Positions 16,463-25,520 are shown, numbered from the stretch's first letter. The stretch: 42,040 bases of DNA from Candidatus Methylobacter oryzae (GCF_003994235.2 NZ_RYFG02000018.1:2445-44484), one strand, 5' to 3'. Numbers and translations: made by a program. The notes: generated by a model from the letters alone, not told the origin.

Positions 16463-17394
16463 AATAATGGGTTTACTCCGAATTCGCGCTGAATTGCTTC
16501 GACGCAATCAATTTTTTCTCTCCGCATCCGGCGTTCTACTTCCCGGATTTTGACATCTACCAAGAAGCGATACCAAAAACCTTGTAAGAAGTGAAAAATA
16601 AAGCCACTGCTTCCATCCAGTACGCCGAGACGGAAGATCATTCGGTAACAGAAAAACAAGAAGGCTCTTAAGCCTAACGGTAAATGCAAATATAAATTTT
16701 CTTTTAACCAACGGACATAGCGGGCTTGAGAGGTAAGGTCGTGATTGTTGGAAGAGACCGGCAGGAATTTATGTTTAATATTCAGTAGATCAATTGCCTC
16801 GCGGGTCGCATAGCTATTGTGCTTATGAGTCCACCAAGTAATATTGTTTAAGTTATCGTCGAAAAAATCTCCGTTAAGATGTTTTGTGTTTCCATGCTCC
16901 AGTACCATGTGCTCATCCATCCAGCGGCTTTCTATCTTTGCCGAGCCGTTGCGCCATAATCGCAGTACCCAATGAGATATACCGCCGTAACGTATTTCTT
17001 TTCCTTGGAAACACACGAGCCGATAAAATAGATAACCATGAGTTGCTGAACAGTTCAAAGACAATTCTGCGCGGATTTCTTCGGCCAATGCAGCAGAAAT
17101 TACCTCGTCGGCATCTACTCTCATCACCCAGTCGGTGTCGACCGGAAGGTTTTCCAAAGCCCAGGCGAGCTGATCTGCGTGATTTTTGAATGTATGCTGG
17201 TAGATTTCCACTCCCAACATTCTTGCGCATTCAACAGTTCGGTCAGCGGAAAAGGAATCTACCACGAAGACTCGTTTGGTAACTTGGAAGACGCTTTGGA
17301 TACAACGCTCAATGTGGGTTTCTTCATTAAACGTCAGAATTATGGCTGCCAGACTGACTGTATCGTTTGTTTCCTTATTACCTAAATTTTCCAT
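16459..17394 (-). CDS. Family 2 glycosyltransferase (WaaE/KdtX-like)
   Basis: A 311-residue GT-A enzyme. 'LAAIILTFNEETHIERCIQS' opens the nucleotide-binding fold, 'VFVVDSFSADRTVE' follows, and 'DWVMRVDADEVISAALAEEI' holds the D-x-D metal site. The C-terminal half with 'GGISHWVLRLWRNGSAKIES' and 'WWTHKHNSYATREAIDLLN' resembles the LPS-core beta-1,4-glucosyltransferase WaaE/KdtX group. Soluble, perhaps with a membrane-associated helix near 'AFLFFCYRMIFRLGVLDGSS'. The gene overlaps the FkbM start by 4 bases (ATGA) and follows the methyltransferase at 17407 by 12 bases, in one run. Sugar not assignable. Confidence 0.88.
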   Translation of the reverse strand: MENLGNKETNDTVSLAAIILTFNEETHIERCIQSVFQVTKRVFVVDSFSADRTVECARMLGVEIYQHTFKNHADQLAWALENLPVDTDWVMRVDADEVISAALAEEIRAELSLNCSATHGYLFYRLVCFQGKEIRYGGISHWVLRLWRNGSAKIESRWMDEHMVLEHGNTKHLNGDFFDDNLNNITWWTHKHNSYATREAIDLLNIKHKFLPVSSNNHDLTSQARYVRWLKENLYLHLPLGLRAFLFFCYRMIFRLGVLDGSSGFIFHFLQGFWYRFLVDVKIREVERRMRREKIDCVEAIQREFGVNPLL

Positions 17395-17406
17395 GTTGAA
17401 AATGTT

Positions 17407-18039
17407 TTAATTGTTAATTTGGGCAGTGATAATCATGCTTTTCCATAGGCCGAAGGTTCTGCCCGCTCCTTTAAAACCGATAACTTTAAAGCCATTTGCT
17501 TCAAGCAGTTGCGACAGGGAACGGTACGACCAGAACTTGATGTGGCCGCCTTCCCATAAGCTGGTATGGTGACTGTCCCATTTGCCCGCCAAGCAGATTA
17601 GCAAATTTTTCAAATAGCCATGGTACGGCGTGGTGACAATCAGATGTCCGTCCGGTTTCAACACGGTACGTGCAAAGCGGGGGAGTGCCGACGGAGAAAA
17701 AAGGTGCTCAATAACTTCAGTTGAAATCACTGTATCGAAAAATGCTTCATGCAAGAGGTCAGGTGAATCGTAAACGGAAAGTTGCTTAAACTTTGCACCT
17801 GAATTTCCTGCTTTAGCTATTTCAATTCCATCCTGGTCGGCATCGCATCCGACAACACTAAAGCCTTGGTTGTGTAAGTAGTGGCTAAAAGCGCCGTTGC
17901 CGCAACCTAAATCCAGTATTTTTTCTGCTTTTAGATTATGTAAGATTTTGACGATGGGCTCGGATAAATAGGCTTGCGAATCCTTGGGCTCAGCATCTTT
18001 CCAGCCGTAATTAGCAATGCCGTTAACACTCTCTTTCAT
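17407..18039 (-). CDS. Class I SAM-dependent methyltransferase
   Basis: A 210-residue single-domain enzyme. SAM motif I is 'KILDLGCGNGAFSHYLHNQG' (from residue 40), motif II region 'FFDTVISTEVIEHLFSPSAL' and motif III 'VLKPDGHLIVTTPYHGYLKN'. This is the UbiG-like Methyltransf_23 pattern common in polysaccharide loci, where members methylate sugars, or in rarer cases act on lipid-linked intermediates. Downstream neighbour is a GT2 gene (12 bases), upstream is a GT4 gene after a 153-base gap. Substrate unknown. Confidence 0.88.
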   Translation of the reverse strand: MKESVNGIANYGWKDAEPKDSQAYLSEPIVKILHNLKAEKILDLGCGNGAFSHYLHNQGFSVVGCDADQDGIEIAKAGNSGAKFKQLSVYDSPDLLHEAFFDTVISTEVIEHLFSPSALPRFARTVLKPDGHLIVTTPYHGYLKNLLICLAGKWDSHHTSLWEGGHIKFWSYRSLSQLLEANGFKVIGFKGAGRTFGLWKSMIITAQINN

Positions 18040-18192
18040 GTAATCCCTTAATATTCAGAATAAATAATCACTTTATAAATTATGCCGGCAATGTCAAAGA
18101 TTCAATCTTTCGCGAATGACTCTTCCTGCCATGATCCGGAAAGGACGACTGAAAATATTGTTGTGCCGCGTCCATTCTTTTGAAATTAGTTG

Positions 18193-19344
18193 TTAATTTC
18201 GCGAAACAATCTCTTTATAAAGCTTGAGCATGTTATGGGCTACACTACTCCAAGAAAACTCTTGTTTCATCCATTCTCTGCCTCGATTTCCCATTGCTGC
18301 CAATTCCATAGACCGGATTCCGGTTATTGCTTGAGCCAATGATTCAGGACTATTACCCACCCAAAGTCCGCAATGCTTTGTTTCGAGATCGGCCCAGGGT
18401 GTGCCGTGACTGGCAATTACCGGAACACCGTGAGCGAGTGCTTCTGCAACTACCATGCAAAAGCATTCGGTATGTGATGGAACCACGCATGCGTCGGCAT
18501 GATAAAAAGCCTGCGTTTTTGGGTTGCCATCCACATGACCAACAAAAAATACATTTTTATTTAAAATTCCGAGTTTATTCGCCAAATCGCACAGATTCCT
18601 GGCGTAAACGGCATCGCCGGTACCATGAATAGATAATATAACGGTTTGATCGTTGAGAATCGCCATCGCATGAAGCAGATTTTCTATCCCTTTTTTCGGC
18701 GCGAGACGTCCCAAATATAATAATCTTAGTTTCCCCTCCGGCACCCAGCTTCTTTGGGACATGGCATTAGGAATTTCTACACCGTTTGGCACAATTGCCG
18801 CTTTAGCCTTGGGTATTCTGGTTTGCGTCGCGACACGCTCTCGTTCGGATGTCACGTGAACGATCACTTTTTCCTTAGTAATTAAAAAGCTGCATAGCAT
18901 TTCCCAAACGCGCTTCAAGTTTTTACGTTTTGATCCAGGCCATTCATGCGCATCCTGTATTGCTCCGTGAGGCGACCATACAACGGGTTTACGCAGCATT
19001 CGACAGATTAATAATGTTGGGATAGTGGGAAACGAATAAATAGCTGTGAGATGCACAACATCAGCCCAGCGTACTAGAGAGGGTAGTTTTCGTAACAGTT
19101 CGATCGAAACGCTGGCACCCGCTATTCGAGGTGTCATCAATACTTCTTGATTTGGGTAAAGGTCGTCAAGCAGTGCATAGTCCAAGCGTTGTGATGGCAG
19201 TAGGCCCGCTGTATCGGTTGTTAAAACCTTCAACGTTATCCCGGAAAATTTAGCCAAGGCATTGTTTAAAGCATAAGCAGTAAATATGGGACCGCCCCAA
19301 TAAGTCGCTGGATAATAGGAAGGGATGACGTGAAGAATTTTCAT
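18193..19344 (-). CDS. Family 4 glycosyltransferase
   Basis: A 383-residue GT-B enzyme. N-terminal acceptor domain starts 'MKILHVIPSYYPATYWGGPI'. The C-terminal domain carries 'LLYLGRLAPKKGIENLLHAM' and 'VPSHTECFCMVVAEALAHGV', in which E-x7-E (ECFCMVVAE) is the donor/catalytic signature of retaining GT4 enzymes. Length is normal. The stop is TAA at 18193-18195; the same frame stays open for another 33 codons to a TGA at 18094-18096, and that tail reads like protein ('RPFRIMAGRVIRERLNL'). Donor and acceptor unknown. Confidence 0.88.
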   Translation of the reverse strand: MKILHVIPSYYPATYWGGPIFTAYALNNALAKFSGITLKVLTTDTAGLLPSQRLDYALLDDLYPNQEVLMTPRIAGASVSIELLRKLPSLVRWADVVHLTAIYSFPTIPTLLICRMLRKPVVWSPHGAIQDAHEWPGSKRKNLKRVWEMLCSFLITKEKVIVHVTSERERVATQTRIPKAKAAIVPNGVEIPNAMSQRSWVPEGKLRLLYLGRLAPKKGIENLLHAMAILNDQTVILSIHGTGDAVYARNLCDLANKLGILNKNVFFVGHVDGNPKTQAFYHADACVVPSHTECFCMVVAEALAHGVPVIASHGTPWADLETKHCGLWVGNSPESLAQAITGIRSMELAAMGNRGREWMKQEFSWSSVAHNMLKLYKEIVSRN

Positions 19345-19424
19345 GCGTTTGTTGGTTAATAGCTTGGCGGAAATGATAGTCAGCGATTCTTTATTTGTGC
19401 GATATTGCGTTCTAGTTCAGCCGG

Positions 19425-20060
19425 TTACTTTTGGCATTCGATGCCCAGGCAATTATCCCATCTGTCTTTATTTTCAACATCTTGAAACACTGGATTGGAA
19501 GAATCGCCAAATTGAGCCCGCCTAATATTATTAAATCCTACCTTTTTAAGCTCGTCTTCAAGCGATTTATAATCCCACATCCAAAGGTGTTGAGAATTTC
19601 CAAGCCATTCAAGTATGAATGGCTTTAATTTTCTGTTGCGAACTTCTTTGCCTAGCGAGGTATTTTGCATGAATTTAATTGCGGCCTCGGGCGAGGCATT
19701 ATGGATATATTCTTTAATGAGGTATTCCAAGTCGGGCAATACCAGACGAAAAGTTCCGCCGGTCATCAGAATTTTGTAAGTATTTTTTAACGCGATCCTA
19801 AACTCGTACAACGACAAGTGTTCGAGAACATGCGAGCAATAGACCGCACGGCATGAATCGGCCGATATAGGTAAGCCGCGAACAATATTGCCGTAATTAA
19901 CATTACCGGGAAAACGTGCCGCGTTCTTGATGTAAAGCCGTCCGATTAACGGCAGTCTTTCGAACCGTAACGTAGGAGAGGCATCGAAATTTATCCAGTT
20001 TTTCGGTGCCGACCAACCACAGCCGTATTGAACAAATTGATTATGATCGGATTGTTTCAC
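19425..20060 (-). CDS. SAM-dependent methyltransferase-like protein (COG4627 type)
   Basis: A 211-residue protein. The opening 'FVQYGCGWSAPKNWINFDAS' is the divergent SAM loop of the group described as predicted SAM-dependent methyltransferases in LPS/EPS loci, and 'AVYCSHVLEHLSLYEFRIAL' followed by 'TGGTFRLVLPDLEYLIKEYI' are its second and third motifs. The start is GTG at 20058-20060; no in-frame ATG lies upstream. It stands between two GT4 genes with 80 and 31 bases of spacing, less tightly packed than its neighbours. Activity not shown for this group in general. Confidence 0.78.
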   Translation of the reverse strand: MKQSDHNQFVQYGCGWSAPKNWINFDASPTLRFERLPLIGRLYIKNAARFPGNVNYGNIVRGLPISADSCRAVYCSHVLEHLSLYEFRIALKNTYKILMTGGTFRLVLPDLEYLIKEYIHNASPEAAIKFMQNTSLGKEVRNRKLKPFILEWLGNSQHLWMWDYKSLEDELKKVGFNNIRRAQFGDSSNPVFQDVENKDRWDNCLGIECQK

Positions 20061-20091
20061 CGCGTACTCATGGAAATAAATGATTGAAAAT

Positions 20092-21183
20092 TTAATGTTC
20101 TATTGTCGGCTTTTCGTAAGTTTTACCGTTAATTCTTTTCGGTATGCTCAGCACTGTTTCGGCCCAACGGCGAGGGGTAAATTGCAGCGACATCAAATAG
20201 CTGTTTTCACCTATGATGCGGCGGGCAGCGGGGGGCAAGGCACTGTAATTCAGCATAGCCCCGGCTAGTTCCTCGGCGCTGCCTGTTTCGACAACATAAC
20301 CATTATAATCGTCTTGAATGAGATGTGCCGTAGCGCCGACGGCATCTGAAGCAATTACTGCCATGCCCGCGGCCGTTGCTTCATGAACTACCAGCGCCCA
20401 AGGCTCAAAAGTGCTTGGTAATATCAGGCAATTTGCTTCCATGAATTTCTTGGGCAAATCGTCAGGTTGGCAGAATCCTTTGCATTCGATTCCTGGGATA
20501 CCGTCAAGCATAGGTTGTAACGGTCCGGCGCCATAGCATTTCAACGGCCAAGGATCGACTGCTTGCTGACGGTAACGCTGATACGCATTAACCAAGGTAT
20601 CCAAGCCTTTTTCGGAGACAAACCTGCCAACAAATAAAAATGAGCGGGCTTCTATTTGTTGTTTTTTTCTCTCGAAATAAATCGAAGCAAACTTTTCATG
20701 ATCGCAGCTGTATAGGCCGTGCAAAATCTTTCTTTGTGAAAAGCCCATTTTTTTCGCGAAAACCCTTTGCCGCTCCCCTGCTACAAACATTGCTTCGCAA
20801 ATAGGATGAAGATAAAAACGCGAAATAAAAACGCCTAACCATTGTCTGGGCGTTCCCAGCCATGGCCTGTCCGAGGTAAAGACTCGGATGGATTGCCCTT
20901 TGAAATGTCTTAGCGTTTTTCGATAGCCTTGATAATGCCAATTCGCGCAAAGAATCAACTCCGGTTGAAAATTCTCAAGAAGCGGGATGAGGCGATTAGC
21001 ATCCACAGAGCCATGCCACTGAAAATGGTTTTCGATCCAAGCGAAAGTCAACTCGTCGAATGGTGCATCCTTGTTAATGCAGCTGCTTGCAACAAACAAC
21101 TCCACGCCATCCATTGCGGCCAGCTTTTTAAGACAAGCATTCATATATCCCGATAACTCGGTCCACAAAACAGCGATTTTCAT
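20092..21183 (-). CDS. Family 4 glycosyltransferase
   Basis: A 363-residue GT-B enzyme. The N-terminus 'MKIAVLWTELSGYMNACLKK' and 'PELILCANWHYQGYRKTLRH' form the acceptor domain. The donor domain has 'FLFVGRFVSEKGLDTLVNAY' and 'PSTFEPWALVVHEATAAGMA', with E-x7-E as EPWALVVHE. Its ATG overlaps the stop of the upstream GT2 by ATGA, so the two are translationally coupled. 'WALVVHEA' is typical of GT4 enzymes of O-antigen and EPS clusters. Sugar unknown. Confidence 0.88.
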   Translation of the reverse strand: MKIAVLWTELSGYMNACLKKLAAMDGVELFVASSCINKDAPFDELTFAWIENHFQWHGSVDANRLIPLLENFQPELILCANWHYQGYRKTLRHFKGQSIRVFTSDRPWLGTPRQWLGVFISRFYLHPICEAMFVAGERQRVFAKKMGFSQRKILHGLYSCDHEKFASIYFERKKQQIEARSFLFVGRFVSEKGLDTLVNAYQRYRQQAVDPWPLKCYGAGPLQPMLDGIPGIECKGFCQPDDLPKKFMEANCLILPSTFEPWALVVHEATAAGMAVIASDAVGATAHLIQDDYNGYVVETGSAEELAGAMLNYSALPPAARRIIGENSYLMSLQFTPRRWAETVLSIPKRINGKTYEKPTIEH

Positions 21184-21968
21184 CTAACGATATCTAAAAT
21201 TCGATTAAACGTTACTGCTGGATTGGTGATCCATTTCTCCAGCAAATATATTTTCATTAGAAGCTTATCCATAAAATTCATAGGCCGGCCCATTGCCTTA
21301 GAAAATAGCCGGTTGCAATCATGTTGATATAACGCGTTCAATCTCCCGGAGCCGCTGATTGACGAGTCATAGATTCTGAACGCAGCAATGTCCTGATAAA
21401 AAGCACCGAATTTACAGACGTTGATTGCCATATCGAGCAGTAACTCGCCATCCCAGCACGTCCGATTGTTAATGTTAAAGCCCGCGGTTGAATAAAATGC
21501 ACTACGGCTGAAAAATGTGCCTTGCTGAATAAATGTAACAGCGCCGTAAGCAGCCAATCTTTTCGAATAACGGGTGGGCATAATTTTTCTAACTATCACC
21601 CCGGTTTTATCGATTATATATCCGCTGCCGCACGCTACATCGATTTGCGGATGCTGTTCAAAATAGCCGGCAATTTTTTGCAATGCTCCCGGCAAAAGTT
21701 CATCGTCGGCATTGATGAAGCCAAAGATGTCGCCGGTTGCAAGGCGAAACCCGTTATTCAACCCGTCGGCCGGGCCTTTATCGGGTTCATACAGGATTTG
21801 AGTTATTTTAGAACGGTATTTTTCGATAATATCCCTGCTTCCATCGTTTGAACCTGGGTCTACGACAATATATTCCAGATCGTCGAAATCCTGGTCGATG
21901 ATGGAGCGGATTGCCTTTTCTAAATATTGAACCTGATTGTAGGAAATCGTGACGATGGAAATCTTCAT
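21180..21968 (-). CDS. Family 2 glycosyltransferase
   Basis: A 262-residue GT-A enzyme. 'MKISIVTISYNQVQYLEKAI' and 'EYIVVDPGSNDGSRDIIEKY' form the UDP-sugar site, 'GFINADDELLPGALQKIAGY' contributes the D-x-D-like N-A-D-D metal block, and 'FIQQGTFFSRSAFY' with 'NRTCWDGELLLDMAIN' fits the acceptor/catalytic part of WcaA-like GT2 proteins. It overlaps both neighbours by ATGA (upstream Wzy-like gene and downstream GT4), so three genes form one tightly coupled set. Confidence 0.9.
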   Translation of the reverse strand: MKISIVTISYNQVQYLEKAIRSIIDQDFDDLEYIVVDPGSNDGSRDIIEKYRSKITQILYEPDKGPADGLNNGFRLATGDIFGFINADDELLPGALQKIAGYFEQHPQIDVACGSGYIIDKTGVIVRKIMPTRYSKRLAAYGAVTFIQQGTFFSRSAFYSTAGFNINNRTCWDGELLLDMAINVCKFGAFYQDIAAFRIYDSSISGSGRLNALYQHDCNRLFSKAMGRPMNFMDKLLMKIYLLEKWITNPAVTFNRILDIVR

Positions 21969-23269
21969 GCTGGTAATTTTGATGTGGCTAAATATCTCGT
22001 CATGGATAGGGTTACGATCATTAACGATAGATCGTAGGCGGAGAACAATCGTCCTTCAGCTCCGAAAGGAGAAAACGGTATGTTCCATAACAAGTTAAAA
22101 GCGATAAACGAAATTAGCGGAGTATATGTCGCATTGGTTTGATAACACACTGTTAGGCAACGCAATGTAAGCATTAATGCAAAAAACCAAAAAATCGCTC
22201 CCGCAAGTCCTGCTTCCACCCACGCTCCCATTATATAAGAGTGGGTTGGGATTAGATCGTCATTTAGAGCTCCCTGAAGCGCGTACCCACGCTGGCTCAA
22301 GGCGTCTAGCATTGTGTCGACATATTTTGGGTTTTTTGCCCAAGAGCCATGGCCAATAATTGGAGAATCTATAATTGCTTGGGATGAAGCTAGAATTTCA
22401 GCGCGCCCGCCCAGCAGAAGTCCCATATCGCCTGTAGATTGCAGGAGATATTTTTCACGCACTTCCTCGCCAAACCAATCGTCATTGACACTATAACGAT
22501 AAAATGCGGTGATGGCATAAATTGCAATCCCTCCGAACAAGATAAGTTTTGCAACGTCAGCTCGTTTGATGGCGTGATAACCAAAACTAACGGATTTAGT
22601 AATGATTATAAATCCGCCAGTTAGTGCGCAAATCAACCCAAGCGAACGAAAATCCGTATAGAAATTCAATAATCCTGCGCTTAGGATGATTATGGCGGAC
22701 AGAAGTTTTCTTCTACTAAAAAACCTAAACTGCGCGGCCAATACGATTAACAGGGTGACTCCCGAACCGTAACCGAACTTCCAAGGATAATTTTCCGCAT
22801 AGATATTCGGATTAATAAAATACATAAGAATTTGCCCTAGCGCGATACCCAACGCGAACATGAAGAGACGGTTCTTTTTGCCGTTTATATATAGGTAAAC
22901 GCTTGAAAAATTAAGTAACAGAAAAATAATTTTTGAAACTCCGCGGCTCGAATCCTCTATGGGAGTGTCTCGGATGATGTCTGTTGCAATTTGAGAGAGT
23001 AACCATATAAAGCCGAGCAATATCAGTTTTTTCGGCAAGGGCTCGAGTAATAAATGTCCGCGAAAGATTAATAAAAACGGAAGCATTAATAGCAGCAGTA
23101 TCTCGGGCAGAAACAAGCGGCCGACTATCTCTACTTCTACGAAAGTTAGCATCGGAAGAAGACAGGCGAATGCATCGCCAAAGATATTCGGTAGTTGCGA
23201 TTGGGCTGTCAGGCGCGGCTTCCAATTCACTGGCTTGAAATCGCGGGGGGCTGTTTTTTCTATGTTCAT
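21965..23269 (-). CDS. Wzy-like O-antigen/EPS polymerase
   Basis: A 434-residue polytopic membrane protein with about ten to twelve hydrophobic segments. After a short soluble N-terminus it has paired helices, 'LNFYTDFRSLGLICALTGGF' (an R-S-L motif in the place where polymerases carry S-R-x), and a large loop with 'GRAEILASSQAIIDSPIIGH' followed by 'LIPTHSYIMGAWVEAGLAGA', in which the His of T-H-S is in the position conserved in Wzy/WaaL proteins. It probably polymerises lipid-linked repeat units at the periplasmic face. This is a second polymerase/ligase-type protein; the other is on the opposite strand at 11654. Overlaps the GT2 gene by ATGA. Confidence 0.8.
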   Translation of the reverse strand: MNIEKTAPRDFKPVNWKPRLTAQSQLPNIFGDAFACLLPMLTFVEVEIVGRLFLPEILLLLMLPFLLIFRGHLLLEPLPKKLILLGFIWLLSQIATDIIRDTPIEDSSRGVSKIIFLLLNFSSVYLYINGKKNRLFMFALGIALGQILMYFINPNIYAENYPWKFGYGSGVTLLIVLAAQFRFFSRRKLLSAIIILSAGLLNFYTDFRSLGLICALTGGFIIITKSVSFGYHAIKRADVAKLILFGGIAIYAITAFYRYSVNDDWFGEEVREKYLLQSTGDMGLLLGGRAEILASSQAIIDSPIIGHGSWAKNPKYVDTMLDALSQRGYALQGALNDDLIPTHSYIMGAWVEAGLAGAIFWFFALMLTLRCLTVCYQTNATYTPLISFIAFNLLWNIPFSPFGAEGRLFSAYDLSLMIVTLSMTRYLATSKLPA

Positions 23270-23314
23270 TACTTATCTTTCAAATATGTGGCAGTGTAAT
23301 TTTTCGATGCTGCG

Positions 23315-24553
23315 CTATGAGTTTTCCGGCAGCAGGAAATTGTAGACCTCCATTAACCCTTGTCCGTAATGACTCTGCGTGTATTGGGTTTTTATCAATT
23401 CCGCATTCCTACGGCCAATTTCCGGAATTTGATCCCGATTCAGGATACTTTCTCTCAGGGAAGTTTCCAGTGCATCGACACTGCCCGGTGCGATAATTTT
23501 TCCATGTACCTCATGTTGCACGATAGAGCCGCTGTTTGGTGTGGTAATGACGTAACATCCACAGGCCATGGCCATAAAAACAACCCGAGCCGAGCCTTCG
23601 GCCAATGACGGGAAGACAAAGATATCGGCCGCACTCATGTGGTTTGCCAGTTCGTCCCATGACAAATGGCCGGTTACCGTAACCCGGCTATCGGTAAAAA
23701 AAGCAGAAAAATCGTTGCGCAAATTCGGATCGATGGAACCTACGGCTTCGAATTGCCAAGACAGATCTCGTAATCGCATAAGCGTTTCTAGCAGTATTCG
23801 TCCTCCTTTTCTTGACCCCATGTCTCCGGCAAATAAAATCCTAATAGGCCGTTCCGCTAACGGAGCAAAAGTGCGTTGCGGAATTAAAGATAAAAAGCGG
23901 TCATCGATGCCGGTATATAGGACAAAAATCCGCTTTGCTTCGTAGCCAAAGTGGATAAAAGTATCCTTAACAAAATCCGAGTTAACAAGCAGATAATCCG
24001 CTTGCTCCATGTCTTTGCGAATGTTGCGCCACATTTTATTGATGGGAGCGTCCAGTCCCAACGGCGGCAATTGGCCGCCATTGGCAATTAGATAATCCAA
24101 TGCCATAGGATGCGCAATCGAGTGGTCGCAAAGTGTAACCATGCCTTTCTGTTTGGCAATTTGTACGGAGTGGTGCCCGTATCCGGAGCGATAGTGGTAA
24201 AGCCGCGCCGGCGTTTTGCGTATAACGCGCTCGGCTTGCCATGCGTAAAATCTTAAACCATAGTCGACAACGCTTTCAAAGCACGGCATCCGTCTAGCGA
24301 TAAGGCGAGAGAATCCATAAACAAATTCTGTCAACCATAAAGAGCATACTAAACTGTCGGACACACTTTCCTGACGATGCAATAAACGTTTGACCGGAGC
24401 AAATTTATCCAATTTTAACCAAGTGATCACTTGCCTAAGGTTAGGCGTTGGATAACCGGCAGTAATAAATCTCGTCAATACGTTATTCTTATAAGCTTCG
24501 GCCGCAGCCATGCCCGTAATAAATTTATGGTGTCCGTTCGAGATGATAATCAT
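23315..24553 (-). CDS. Family 4 glycosyltransferase with an altered E-x7-E motif
   Basis: A 412-residue GT-B protein. The N-terminal part includes 'LYHYRSGYGHHSVQIAKQKG' and 'LLVNSDFVKDTFIHFGYEAK'; the donor domain has 'ILFAGDMGSRKGGRILLETL' and 'FPSLAEGSARVVFMAMACGC'. In GT4 enzymes the latter block should read E-x7-E, but the second Glu is Met here (codon at 23573-23575, ATG). The rest of the motif is normal, so the protein may still be active with altered donor binding or may be failing. Begins 4 bases after the epimerase-like gene ends, in one operon. Sugar unknown. Confidence 0.82.
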   Translation of the reverse strand: MIIISNGHHKFITGMAAAEAYKNNVLTRFITAGYPTPNLRQVITWLKLDKFAPVKRLLHRQESVSDSLVCSLWLTEFVYGFSRLIARRMPCFESVVDYGLRFYAWQAERVIRKTPARLYHYRSGYGHHSVQIAKQKGMVTLCDHSIAHPMALDYLIANGGQLPPLGLDAPINKMWRNIRKDMEQADYLLVNSDFVKDTFIHFGYEAKRIFVLYTGIDDRFLSLIPQRTFAPLAERPIRILFAGDMGSRKGGRILLETLMRLRDLSWQFEAVGSIDPNLRNDFSAFFTDSRVTVTGHLSWDELANHMSAADIFVFPSLAEGSARVVFMAMACGCYVITTPNSGSIVQHEVHGKIIAPGSVDALETSLRESILNRDQIPEIGRRNAELIKTQYTQSHYGQGLMEVYNFLLPENS

Positions 24554-24557
24554 GCTG

Positions 24558-25520
24558 TTATTTATAATTTTGTAACCATTGCCAAGTGCGGTTTATGCCT
24601 TCTTCCAGAGGCACTTGCGGGCTCCATGAAAGTTCTTTCCGGGCACGGGAAATATCAAGAATATTGACAGATACGTCCAGTTTGCGCGCGGGTAAATATC
24701 GAATGAGCGGTGTGCGGCCTGTTACTGCCTGCATGATGTTGATCAATTCATTTAAAGTATGTGAAAAGCCACTGGCGATATTATAAATTTTCGAGGGCGG
24801 ATCTTTTTCTATCGCCGCTAAAACCGCCTCCGCCAAATCGCTGATATAAAAATAATCTCTTGCAACCGTGCCATCGCCCCAAATGGATATCGGCTCTTCA
24901 TTAAGAATTTGCTGCAAAAAGACTGTGATTGCGCCTTGTCCTGTCATCGGATCTTGCTTGGGACCGTAAGGATTGGCGAAACGAAGCACGGTATAATCCA
25001 AATTATAAAGATGGTGATATAACTGCAAGTATTTTTCGATAGTGATTTTGGCAATTCCGTGCGAACAAATCGGATCAGTCGGATGCGTTTCGCTGATTGG
25101 CTGATATTGGGGTAAGCCGTATACCGTTCCACCCGACGATGCGAAGATGATTTTACGAATGCCTAATTGCTTTGCGAGATTTAGCAATCTTATGGTGCCT
25201 ATGACATTGGTTTCGACGTCGTAGATTACATTGTCATTTGAGGATTTGGGCAAAGTCGTACTTACCAGATGGATAATAATATCCATTCCTGCCAGGGCTC
25301 GACATAAATCATCTTCATTTAAAAAATCCCCATACACTAATTCAATACGCCCCAGCACATGCGCAATGTTTCGAGTGTTAATATTATGTCGCTCGAAAAC
25401 TCGAACACTGTGCCCTTGTTCAGCTAATGTCTCAACAATATGAGAGCCGATGAAGCCGCCACCTCCTAAAATGACACACTTTAGTTGACTGCCCATCTTT
25501 AAGGTCGGCATTGAAGTCAT
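24558..25520 (-). CDS. NAD-dependent epimerase/dehydratase-like SDR lacking the catalytic Tyr
   Basis: A 320-residue extended SDR. 'CVILGGGGFIGSHIVETLAE' is the NAD(P)-binding loop (residues 15-34). 'IIFASSGGTVYG' gives the Ser/Thr of the active site. The usual Y-x-x-x-K is here H154-G-I-A-K158 (ICSHGIAK): His (CAC, codon at 25059-25061) replaces Tyr. Later blocks 'VLRFANPYGPKQDPMTGQG' and 'ISIWGDGTVARDYFYISDLA' match UDP-glucose 4-epimerase-like proteins. Fold and cofactor binding look intact. The ATG at 25520 overlaps the upstream methyltransferase stop (ATGA), fixing this start over later Met codons. Original role probably in sugar-nucleotide epimerisation; current activity uncertain. Confidence 0.82.
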   Translation of the reverse strand: MTSMPTLKMGSQLKCVILGGGGFIGSHIVETLAEQGHSVRVFERHNINTRNIAHVLGRIELVYGDFLNEDDLCRALAGMDIIIHLVSTTLPKSSNDNVIYDVETNVIGTIRLLNLAKQLGIRKIIFASSGGTVYGLPQYQPISETHPTDPICSHGIAKITIEKYLQLYHHLYNLDYTVLRFANPYGPKQDPMTGQGAITVFLQQILNEEPISIWGDGTVARDYFYISDLAEAVLAAIEKDPPSKIYNIASGFSHTLNELINIMQAVTGRTPLIRYLPARKLDVSVNILDISRARKELSWSPQVPLEEGINRTWQWLQNYK

